From: Stichopus chloronotus
Taxonomy: Eukaryota > Echinodermata > Holothuroidea > Aspidochirotida > Stichopodidae
NCBI GenBank assembly: GCA_021234535.1
Contig: CM037843.1
Coordinates: forward strand, 37,139,200-37,203,199
Reading direction: 5' to 3'
Length of the DNA stretch: 64,000 bases
Shown here: in pieces, positions 50,670-61,724 of the stretch
How the letters are laid out: each line of letters starts with the position of its first letter
Numbering within the stretch: position 1 is the first letter of the stretch
Made by a program: the position numbers and the translations under genes
The notes under the pieces: model-generated
Databases searched by the model: none
The model's input: the letters and a program-made list of their open reading frames with translations, nothing else
Told to the model about the DNA's origin: nothing

Positions 50670-53192
50670 CTGCAAAAATGATATATCCGATCACTTGAGA
50701 CTTTGTATATAATGAACATCAGACTACCCGACACAACAATTTGCTTTGGAGACTCGTTATAGTATTTAACCTGTAATGACGGCAATCAGGTGATCTTGCG
50801 ACAGACAAAGTAACAAAATTTATGCATGAAGGAAACACACGTCGTCACCTACTCAATCTGTCTGTTGAATACCATAATGACAAACATAATCAAACATCAT
50901 CATATAAGAGAAAGCGAACTCCACAAGAGAGAATGAAGGAGATGTGTAGATATGTTAACCAATGCAATTGAATCAAAACTATCTTAAAAATGTTACGAGA
51001 GTGTAAACGTCATTTTTGAAACATCAATATCTCTAACATTAGTAAAGCACACATCACATCCTAGAAAATAAACTAAGAAGATTAATGATCTATGCGAATA
51101 CGAAACTGGAAGAAGGTGCGCATGAAAAGACATTAATTACGATCGAAGCAGGTCAAAGTTTTAGATGGCCTTTTTTTTTAAACTGTACAAAATATTTTTT
51201 ACGACTTTGCTGTGTACACACAATGCATGACTGTCAGTGTGCATTGATATGTTGGAGTGATGTTAAAATCAACGAAGATAAGAGGGAAAGATAAAGGGTG
51301 GTATTAATTACCTCGAGTATGAAATTACGATGATAAACACGCGCTTATTTAGAAGGAGAATAAACAGTTTCTGGTTCACGTTAAAGCAGGCTGTGCTGTT
51401 ATTTCTGCGTTTTCGAAAGTGCACAAAAGAACTGTGTATACGTCTTATAACGGTAAAAAGCTATAAAAATTAAAGTAAGCTACTTTCATCATTGTCCAAT
51501 TATAGCCTAATTTCCAAAGGAAATGCGATTGTACAGGCGTTTCGTTTTGGGTATTCGCACGAAAGTGCCGCACATTTACCACAGGGCACGGTAACGTTTT
51601 AGCAGAAAAAAAGATAAACCACTCTTTTGGAACCGTAATTATCACTCTTATTAATGAAATCCTCCTGAAAGAAACGTGCTCTAAAAGTTATTTACCAGAC
51701 TGGTATCAAATGGAAGCGAATGATGCAAGATTAGCAACAAAGGTTATTTTAATAGCACATTCTGCTTTAATGAGAAGGGGGATGAAGATGACGTATGAAG
51801 AAGAATGTCTTCGACATACGCTGTTACCAAATTTAGTTATGGTAGTCATCTGAATGCTTATGAATGGTAAATTGACATGGCTATTATAGCTTATGTTCCA
51901 CAGACTATCAAAATTCATTCACGAACTTACTCTGAAGCTGTAAATGAATCATTTTTGCTTCTCGGCTAAACCTCGGCTACACTTAGTCTTTCTCATTAAT
52001 GAAATTGCAACTGCAGTCAGGCTGGTGATGTTGTATTAGGTTAGACATACATATGGAATAGTGTGGGTCATACAATTTTCATTCAGATCATTTTTTCAAA
52101 AGTTTTACGTAGCAATTTTGTCAACTAGTACAAGGATACATAAATTTATCTAAATGGGTGTGCGAAGGTTGGGACACAATCAATTATACACCAAAATATT
52201 GATTCCACTGAGAAGAGAATGGAATTTTAAATGAAAGAGAATCATTTTTAGGCATTTCAAACCCCATGCGAAAATTGCTGTTTGAAGAAATACTTTCCTG
52301 GTAAAGAAAGATTTCCAGTTGCCTCCAAAATACAACAATGCCATTTAACACGGGCAAATTATCGGGGAAAACTCTTTGCTAATCTTTGAAATTGGAGCCC
52401 TTATTTAATCTTGAATTTGTACACCAGTAAATAAATAAGATTGGGTATAGATTTAAAGGCACGGATCATCTCATGAATCGCGCGGCGTCTCAGAATTCGT
52501 TCCGTATCTTCCACATTAAGTTATGACGTAGTGATCATTGCGAGTCGATGGGAGTTGCAAGTAACAGGACTTGTACAGGCAAACAACGTGCACACAGTAC
52601 CTTACGTGGAATTACACATTGCATGCAGTGCTACGTCACGCTCAGACGTTCAAGTATTTCATGAGACGACCCTATGTCTTTTGCTATTGCAGTGCTCAAT
52701 ATTTTATTTCATATTACTTCAGTTTCCATCTTTGCGTTCCATGGCACTGGACCCCACCCATCAACAGTGACACAACAACGAAGAATCGAAAACCATGATC
52801 GACTCATGTTGTACATGCTAGCAACTTCAAGACGTGTGGCACATCAACCACAAAGTTCTGAACTTAAATGCGTACATTCTGGAATCTTACTGTCTTTTAC
52901 ATTTAGTACCATGTTATCGAACATGTGCTTTTGAGAATAGATGGAATGCTCTGAAAGAGAAGATCCTAGCTAGTGACTTTTGTGTATATACCCTCGTCAA
53001 TTGAGAGGTTATGAAGAATACTGCCACCTAATCTGTAGGCTCCATCTCCTGCTCTGCTTATTCATTGGCCTAGCCTACACTACATCGCAGAAGTCAACGG
53101 TATTTATATTCATCACATCACGTCAGTCTAGCCTACGTTCTGTGTACAATCGTTGTTGTTGTGACATTCCTATATCCTAGGACACTTCTTAC

Positions 53193-53420
53193 CGATCTTC
53201 TTCATCGCCGAGGCGCAAGTTACGGTTAGCCTGCGTTAGTCGCAAGTCGCATTGTGTGCTAACGGTATAGCCTATATCAAGCCATTCCAGCACTGTGGTC
53301 GCCTACACAGTACAAGTCACAGCTTTGCAGAATAGCCCAGCCGAATTAGCCAACTACAACTTAAGTTACAGTTGCAAGACTCCGAGCCCAATCCTGAGGT
53401 TCAAAGCTGTGTTACTAGTT
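53193..53420 (-). CDS. Candidate first exon: 5'UTR plus ATG and donor (minus strand)
   Basis: On the minus strand, ATG AAG AAG ATC G is followed directly by GTAAGAAG, a strong donor, giving MKKI and exit phase 1. The ATG is at 53203-53205, preceded by GGCG. The 200 bp upstream contain several CpGs and no TATA box. A short basic start is typical of signal-peptide first exons, and the position upstream of the FUN exon would suit the matrix gene. However, the FUN exon enters in phase 2, so at least one more exon would be needed between them. This is a guess from splice signals, without domain support. Confidence 0.2.
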
Positions 53421-55169
53421 ACAAAGTACCACCTTAATGGTTAAGTCTAATTGTTAAGCTCTAATTAATTGGGCACTTATCATTTTAGCCTAATCAAACT
53501 TGTCCATTGTAATCTGAATCTGTCAGAACCTAAAGTCTGAACGAGTAAATATATTCTAACTGAAACTTGAGCAAAAATTTCGTTTCGTCTGTCGTCTGCT
53601 TGGGGTACTTTTTCATTTGCATTATTTTTGTCGCCATTCCGTGACACTTTACGTAAAGTTTTGTGTAACTTAAGGTCATGCATTTAAGCTATTGTCCTGC
53701 TTCTTTTCACACCGTCAAGATTGCAAAGAAATAAAAAGGATATTTAAGTAATTGTTCCTTTGTGATATCACAAAATTTTGAAAATGTACCGTGCAGATTT
53801 TTTTCAAGTAACTAACTTCCAAATCAAACATGCTTTTTGAATTTTTTTATATATTTATTTTATACACAAAGGGAAAAAATGTTAACATTTTAAGGAAATA
53901 TAAATTTTCCATTAGTGGCCACTACTGGCCAGCCCCTTTAAATTACTTTTAACTGTATCTTTTACGGTTTGTCCACTCTCAAATATAAGTTTACGTTAAC
54001 TTCACAAACAGCCTTCACCAGTTGACTTCGAAGGGAATGACAAAGATACACGTATGGACCGTAACGACACCGGTATTAATCTTCTAAGCAGGTGCTGGCA
54101 ATGTACACCTGCACCTGGTGGTGCACATTACCAGCCTCTTTTTTAACACCTCTTTTTTTTTAACATACACACCTTAACGAATGCAGTCAGAGCTGGTGCA
54201 TGAGTAATACACGTCCATTGTGCGGGCTACACCGATATTGAACGTAATACCGTCTTGAGGACCTGACTGCAAGACGTTTGCAATAAGTATTTGAGACATT
54301 CACACCCGTTATAGGGAGAGGTTGGTATATCACCTCAAAGGTTGCTCTTAAGGACAATGCACGATTCGAAGAACATGAAAAACAAAAGAATATCAGATCA
54401 CAAACGAACCATGCACGATAAAAACAACAACAATAAAAACGAAAAGAATATCAGTTTCGAAAACGGTTCATGTGTCGTTTTGGTAGGAATAAATCTAATA
54501 ACTCTGTTTCAAAATTCGACGTCTCTTTTTTACCAAGTTTTCTCCTGTCATCATCCACTACAGTACCATACATAAGTCCAACTCTATAAATTCCATCCTT
54601 TTTGCCGTTGTATCCTAATTGTAAAGTATGTATGACATGTATGTAAGGGTTTTAATACTAACATAAAAATGTCACCGCAACACCCCATGCCTTACACTAT
54701 ATTTTCGGAAAAGTCAAAGGTTTGTTTAGTTTTCGTTCTGATTGTTTGAATCCATTCTGGGCCTTGTTGTGAAACATGGCATTCCATTATTTTGCGATGT
54801 TTACAATTAAGTTCTGGGGATAAACGTTATTACGATCCCACGTTGACAGTCCTGATTGAATACAATTTTACCCCAATGTCCCTGCAATGTACTACAGTAT
54901 CTTGATCTAATCTATCACGGTTTCACAACCCTCATTGTGCATAATATTGGACATACTCGTAAGAGGTTAATTATTTGGTATACGCCCGCATTGCTGGATT
55001 ACGAAAGGGGTACGACGTAAGAAGAGAGAAAGAGTACGATGTAAGATGAGGGAAGGGGTATGATGTATGAAGAGGGCAGGGGTGTGGGATAAGAAGAACA
55101 AAGTGGTATGGTGCTTCCGAAGAAGCACAGTACCACCATAGACTGTTAACGATTGCCTTCTGGGTGGGT

Positions 55170-55200
<31 letters not shown>

Positions 55201-55208
55201 TTGCGTTC

Positions 55209-55295
55209 CACAAAGAGTTTCCCACAATCTTAAGTTTGATTTATCATGTAGAACGGCTACAGGAACCAAACTTAAGATCGATCACAACTCTTTGT
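55209..55295. repeat. Long hairpin after a G-run
   Basis: ACAAAGAGTT and AATCTTAAGTTTG on the left pair with CAAACTTAAGAT and AACTCTTTGT on the right (55265-55295), separated by about 25 bp. It is preceded by a (TG)n tract and a G18 run (55165-55200). It looks like a small foldback repeat. The overlapping His/Pro-rich minus ORFs come from the TG/G tract. Confidence 0.65.
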
Positions 55296-56156
55296 AAAAC
55301 AGGGCCCAGGTGAATAACTTTGGATTTCATGCTATACTAATCAACGGGTTGTGAATACCGATTAATTCTGTATTCATCCCAAATTAAATTAAAGTGTCCA
55401 GTAAAGCATTTATCAGTGAAGATAGAAGTACTTTTATGTTTGGAAAAAGTGTTGCCTATCAACCATATAGATGACCCGTTAATCTTTAATGATAACGCAT
55501 GACTAAATATGGCAACAAAATTGTTATATAATGTACATTCTCCGGGACATAACTTACAACAATAATCAGATGTATGACCCTCTTTTCACCACACAGTAAA
55601 AGAGTACGTGATAATAATACAAGCAGTGATAACAATAACAGTGATAATAGTATACAAGTGAGCTAAATTCGATAACTTAGCAGACAAAATAACATCGTTT
55701 GTTTTCTTACGTCTCTTTATGGCAGTTGACAAGTACAAGCCGCCAGACACGAAATAGTTTAAATGGAAGTTTGAAAAGACTGTTTTGGAGGAGTCTGGGG
55801 ACTTACCGTCACTCTATTAGCGCCTGTGAGCATTGTCCTGTGTTCAGTTTATTGACGGTCAAATGGGCTTAAAGCTAAATAGTTTCGTCTGGCTTTTTGT
55901 TCTTTGAGATGTTAGTTATGTCAGAGCAAACGATAACTGACTTCCAATTAATCTAAATCGAGTGGAAATTATTGATTTATTTGTTAAACTGGGGTCTGTA
56001 TTAGATTATGGAGATATTAGAGGCAGTAGCAGTGGCAGTTAGGCTACCATATACGGATATGATATGATAAATGATTTTCAAGTGCAACGAGTAGATGCAA
56101 ATGGGTGCAGAATGGAAAGAAAATCTTCATGAAATTTTGAATCACAATAGGTGTGC

Positions 56157-56494
56157 TTAACGGGTAATTTTGTTGTACACAAAAAAGTCTTATTTAAAAA
56201 ACAATATTTGCGGACAAAGAATACCCTAAATAAAGGACGGGGGCCTTCTTTTCAAGAAGTAAGTTTTCTCACAGCATTAAATTCAGTTAATTGTTGCTAA
56301 AAGATTAATTTGTTCACCCAAACTTTTAAAAATTCAAACGATGCATTTTCCATAAGTCATTTTATAAGCAACATGTTTTAAGAAGATGAAGCTTTTGCAG
56401 ATGTTCATTAAATGGTTTCACAATGATTAAAACTATTTTCTCTGTAGGCCATGTAAGTGCATTGTAGCATTGTACATGCCATATTTCCCTTTAA
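56157..56494 (+). mobile_element. MITE family 1 copy, diverged
   Basis: About 338 bp. Recognised by GGGCCTTCTTTTCAAGAAGT, then TTTGTTCACCCAAACTTTTA and ATGAAGCTTTTGCAGATGTT. It ends ATATTTCCCTTTAA; the left end (TTAACGGGTAATTTTG) is weakly conserved. Confidence 0.65.
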
Positions 56495-57633
56495 TATGGG
56501 GGTGGTGGGTAAAATTTTACAGTGCACAGTACCATCGGCAATCAAACGGGCACCTCAACTAAATCTGAGTTTGTACAGGCATCAACGAATTGTTCCAACT
56601 TCAGATTTAGAAATCTATTTTTTAATAGCTAAAGAAGTTGCGCACTTTATCCTTTGAAAGTCTGTCAAAGACATACAATATCGAAAATTGCCAATAACCT
56701 GTAAATTCAAATAACCGAAGAGAGCAGCCCTCCCTCTTCTGCGAGGGCTGAATTTGGAGTAAGCGGGTGCTGTCCTGTCATTGTGAGAGCAAAACCCAAA
56801 TGATAATCAAAGAAATAAAATAAAATAGCATTGTCATACGGTTAGGTCCAAAAGAGTCACATTAACTACAAAGGGGGTGTGAGGGGAATATCTCTCCGAC
56901 GGAAATAAGAAAAGGACCAACGGTTTTGCTCCTCTTTATACATGTGAAGGTGACACTGTTACATTTTATATTATTATCGCACCCCCCCCCCCCCCCCCCC
57001 ATGACTTAACAACATGATCACTGTCTACAGAGCTGTACGTAGTATGTATATGAAGTGAGATACATCTGAAAGCGAGTGTTGTTCTTCTCTAAAAAAATGT
57101 CTTACAAATTTCACACGTCGGTTATCAATGTTATTCCCTCCAACAGACATGAATAGAGTTATCATGGGTACAGAGTCAATTAACTGATACCTCCTAACGA
57201 ATCTGTGGTACCTTGTCATTCCCTTTCTGTCTGCTCTCTACCCAGTGCATGACGCTTACAAGGAAAGGATGTGAGGAAACCAAAACCCTTCATGTATTGC
57301 ATTCCGAGATCTGTTGTTTTCGTTCACGATGTTGCTATGCAGATATATATTTTTTACAAATTTGCGCATTTACGACGCCACAATCCACTCATACATTTAA
57401 ACAATGAAGGTGTCCTCGATTGAACGGTGTAATTGTTTCCTATTGCATTGTTTGTCATACATATAGGCCATCCGATCTGTATTTCGATATTGCATATCAG
57501 TATTACCAGCACGCTAACCACAATTTCATTGTTTCGGGAAGGGGGGGGGGGGGCTGAGGGCAATAATATCAAAACGTCTAATTGTGCCATTACAGTGCTT
57601 AGCGTAAAAGACTGAGGCATTGTTCAGTGTGTT

Positions 57634-57995
57634 TTAAAGAGGCTCATTGAGTTGTTTTATGAAATCCATTACAATTTTCTGAACCTGCCAAGTTTCTTTC
57701 ACATACTAACGACAAATGGTCAAACAAAGAGGATCCCAATGTTTCACATACAATGGACCATTAATGAGTGAGCAATTAACGATTTAGTTCGTTTTTGAAA
57801 ATTCCTGACCAGATACTATTCATATTTGTACCATATATTCACAAGCACACAACCAGTACATGTGACGGTCAAAATTTTGTCAGTATTCATAACTATTGAA
57901 TGTGAAACTTGACTAATTATGCTAATTGTAAATATTGTCATGTGTTTATAGACGACACAGTCTTTACTGACATCAATTCAATCAGCCCCTTTTAA
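57634..57995 (+). mobile_element. MITE family 2 copy (TTAA ends)
   Basis: A 362-bp copy. It starts TTAAAGAGGCTCATTGAGTTG and ends CAATTCAATCAGCCCCTTTTAA. It contains GCCAAGTTTCTTTCACATAC and the following CGACAAATGGTCAAAC block of the family. Confidence 0.8.
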
Positions 57996-58663
57996 AAGCT
58001 AGGTAACTCATTTATTGGACACAGAATACAATGAAATTATATTGGAAAATTTATGTCAGCCCATTGGTCAATATGTTTGGATACGTTGATAGTGTATGGT
58101 GAGCATTCTTGGAAATATCATTAAAGACAATTTACGTCACTCTTTTTCAGAATCTAACTTTGTAGAGTAAACGAGCGAAATAAAAGCATAAATGTTGTAC
58201 TAAAAATGTATGCGTACCTTTGCCGTCTATTGATCTACAATGAAGTACATGTTATGACGTCATTGCACGAGCAGCACGTTGGGGAAACGGAGAGGAATCT
58301 ATTTGTTTACATTATCTACCGTGTAAATAAAACTTTCACGTTTTCCAGATGAAAAGAGATCTGTGTTGTTGAAAGTTTACTTGGTCTTGATGCAACATAA
58401 AGTGCATTCAATATGAGAAACTGTGTCACGTCAAGTTGTCACAGATGTAAAGGATTACAAGTGTACCATTGGGAAATATAGATGCAACAACAAAGACAAA
58501 ACGATTGCCTGTGCATGGGTGTCTGTACTACAAATCCATGTAGTTTATGAATTATCAATATGTGGGGATCACACGCAATCACCCAATCAAACTGACGACA
58601 TACATTTGTTGCCCTCCCTGAAAAAAAAAAGGGGGTTCCATCGAAAAATAGAGCATTCCTTCC

Positions 58664-58740
58664 TATATAAGTTTTGCATCGGAATATCAATCTTAATACA
58701 GTTTTCAGTCAAGGTTATCTGATCAGCGGTGCAAAGATGG
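58664..58740 (+). promoter_or_regulatory. TATA box with candidate first exon ending ATGG|GTAAGT
   Basis: TATATAA at 58664-58670 is followed by an initiator-like TCAGTC at 58705-58710. The ATG is at 58737-58739 in the context CAAAGATGG. Immediately after ATGG comes GTAAGTGG, a near-perfect donor, so only the start codon and one base would be in exon 1 (phase 1). The TATA-to-initiator spacing (about 43 bp) is longer than usual; a start near 58694 would fit better. No downstream phase-1 coding exon could be identified. Confidence 0.25.
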
Positions 58741-59200
58741 GTAAGTGGAGGTTGACGTTTCGGTTGGGGTGTATAGTGGTATCAGGTTGTTACATATGTT
58801 TGGTATTTTTTGCACATTTGGAGGCAATATGAATTACCTAACCGTTTTAACCTATTTTACAAAACTGAATGCGAAAAAAAGCAACTTCTCGATTCATAAT
58901 ATAATCCCTTGCATGCCTTGGATCCTTACTACAGTTCCTACATATGGAAACGAAACAATTTCAATACAGAAAATGAGAAAAAAAAATAAAAATATTTGCC
59001 AATTAAAATATTTATGGGGGGAACCTATATATAGGCTATTCACTTGGTAAGAATTCAGTCACGTGCAATTACCCTATATTACCATCCCTGGCTGACATAC
59101 TTATTGTCATCTTTCTTCTTGTCATCTTTCTTCTTAAGTTCACCAAGTTGTGGTTTAAATGATAGACCACATGTGGACAGTAAGAAAGAAATTCAGTTTT

Positions 59201-59238
59201 AACAGGGAGTTGCTATTTAACGTAGCAACTCCCTGGTT
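59201..59238. repeat. Perfect 13-bp stem hairpin (CAGGGAGTTGCTA)
   Basis: CAGGGAGTTGCTA is followed by a 7-nt loop and the exact complement TAGCAACTCCCTG. Adjacent TTTTAA flanks are nearly symmetric. It could be the tips of a collapsed inverted-repeat element. The motif CCAGGGAGTT also occurs near 41510. Confidence 0.6.
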
Positions 59239-59960
59239 TTAATCACGAAACTGTGTTCTGTTTCCGAAACGAGTGGGCTACCCGGTGTGGTTTGCAGTCA
59301 TTTATATCACGATACATGCAGGCTTGTTTTGCACAAACAGTTTCCTCTCTGTATGTCACGCTTGAACTGCGCTAGCACCGAGACTTGGGGTTTCCTCTCT
59401 TTTGCTTCTACACACCTGATACAAAAAACAAAGGTTAAACAAATCTTGGCAGTAACAAGCATATTAATAAAGATATTTCAAAGGAGGTTATCGAAAGCTG
59501 GAGAGAAGTATAAGTTTGGCTGACCTCAGTACAAGTAGCTAGACATTGCACATTTGGTTAAGAACTATAAAATATACAATGTATATAACAATTAAAGAAA
59601 GTAGAATGGATGTTCTTTGGAGAGCGGAAATTTCAACTATAGCCTAAGTCCATCGTTTATCAACACTCAAATAATCTGCGTTCTTCGTTTTCGCTTCGAA
59701 CATAGTTACCAACATATTTCAATCTACTCAGCTTAATCCTAAATTGTTTGCCAGATCAGTAAATATCGAACTTCTTTTCGAAATGTTTATTCCCATACAT
59801 GAAGGACTCAGAACTTGATATGACGTGACCTTTTTGTGCGTGCTTGTGTGAAAAGAAGAAGCAGGGATTCATAAAAAAAAAAATTATTCTTGCATTCTTT
59901 TTCCATCCAAATCCACACTTTCTTACAATTTACAGTTGAGACGGTGAAGCTTCTTCTCTG

Positions 59961-59985
59961 CACGTGTTTGACGTCAGTGACGTCA
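59961..59985. promoter_or_regulatory. E-box plus two adjacent full CRE palindromes
   Basis: CACGTG at 59961-59966 is followed by TGACGTCA at 59969-59976 and again at 59978-59985, with one base between the two octamers. TGACGTCA is the consensus site of CREB/ATF bZIP factors and CACGTG is an E-box for bHLH-Zip factors. An acceptor-like run (T-rich, CTTACCGCAG) follows at 60018. The target gene is unknown; the nearest candidate first exon is 1.2 kb to the left. Confidence 0.35.
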
Positions 59986-60990
59986 TCGGACGCTGACTTT
60001 TTTTTTCTTACCGCAGGTTGACTTTATCGTTCAGGTCAATGCGTGTTTAACTTTGATCGCAATCAATGAGGTGCATAATTGATTGCGATAACATTACAGT
60101 ATTTAATCACGTGAACATCTGTTCAACCCATCGGAAGTGTCACCAACATGTCTGAGTGGCTACCGTCACTGTAATGGGCAAAATCGAGGTTTTTTTTTTA
60201 CACTTCAAAGTATGTTTTCTTTTATTTTTACTTCGAGTCATAACCGGAAGTAGTCTGAGGATCGCCAATCGCCTTACGCCATTTCTTGCTGAAGGTTCTT
60301 TTTGTTTTTGTATATACTTGGGAAAGCCAATTTCACGACTTGCTTTACAATACAGTTATCGAATTGTACTTGTACTAAGACCTGCACGAGTTCACTCATT
60401 TTTGTCATCGGTCTTGATTATCATCCCAGTTCGCCCGGACTGCAAACCGCTGACTCAATGTTGAACGATTAATACCACCCAAAACAAAAGAAAAATGTAG
60501 GCCTATATCATATCGACAACCGGGACAATTTCAAAGACCGTATCGAATTACGTCCCCCTCTGCTTGGAAGAAAGTAAAACTTCTTGAGGGGCGTAGGTAG
60601 AGAAAAGGTATTTTATAATTTAAGAATCGTCTTATACGTCACCCTGCAGGCCTAATCATCCCACCTTTGAACGGCCTCTGTATTTCTATTCTATTAAAAG
60701 ACACCAAAATAAAGCAAAATAATACACTAAATCTTTGGCACATACCTCACGGATTGTTGTCAGGATAGGTTAATCACTTAGACCATTAATGTCAATATTA
60801 TGGATGAAACTTTATGAAAATTGACCAACGAGGAAACATTAATTACCCACGCTGATAGATAAATTATGATTGCCTTTAGGGAGGATCCTGGATCTGAGGG
60901 CAATAAAAGGAAGGTCATACTTTGTATAACGTATTTTGTCTGTTATTCTTCAAAGAGGAACGCCCTTCCGATCTGAAGTAGGTCAAGGGG

Positions 60991-61724
60991 TAGACTTGCC
61001 CCAAGTCTCTCACGTTCTACTCTCTTCTACCTCTCATGAAGTTTTATTGCCTACGCTCAAAACTTCATCCGAATATAACACTATTCTTACTGTTCCTGCA
61101 GTGGTATGTACAGCTACCTAACTATAGCACTTGTTTCTAATAGTCCTTGCACAAACAAATACAATGCAAAGGACTGCTCAATGAAGTGGCTCGCCATGCG
61201 AGAGGTACTTGTATCTTTTGCTTCAGTTGACATCATCATTTTCTCTCGTTTATTGTTTTATTCATCCCAAATTAAGGATGAATATATTTGAAAATAAGCA
61301 GCTGTTATCATTCAATCAGCGTTGAGTATTGTATGACTCTTGCTGGATATTCATTAAGACAAACAAAAATGTGGCTCAAATATAAACACTACTGTCTTTA
61401 GCTAGCACTCTGTAAAAGGTGATAAGACTTTCAGTTTACAAATGAAAAGCTTTTCATTGGCTGCAACAAACTGATGAATATTTATGTTGAATACAAGTAT
61501 TGCTCAAAGTATGACGTCACCATTGCAAAAAGGAAAGAAAAAAGCTGCAAGTCTCTTATGGGTGACGGCAGCACAGTGTAACAAGATTGTAATAACCCCT
61601 TGTAGAAAGCTGGGAGTGTGTTCTTTGTGAATGGACAGTCCGTGAAAGGAGGAGAGAACCGTAGAGACCCTATTAACTGCCTCAGCTGGGAGAGGACAAT
61701 ACTGAGCGACTTGGGGCAAGTCTA
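60991..61724. repeat. Segment bounded by 22-bp inverted repeats with internal hairpins
   Basis: TAGACTTGCCCCAAGTCTCT(CA) at 60991-61012 pairs with TGAGCGACTTGGGGCAAGTC(TA) at 61703-61724 (21 of 22 matched). Each arm is itself a small hairpin, GACTTG-CCC-CAAGTC. The right arm is followed by a G run. The interval contains no recognisable gene. It is a candidate non-autonomous element. Confidence 0.5.

Noticed and set aside
53816..54060. AT-rich tract with TATA-like text as an origin or promoter
   Set aside because: Ordinary low-complexity AT sequence in this genome; nothing specific.
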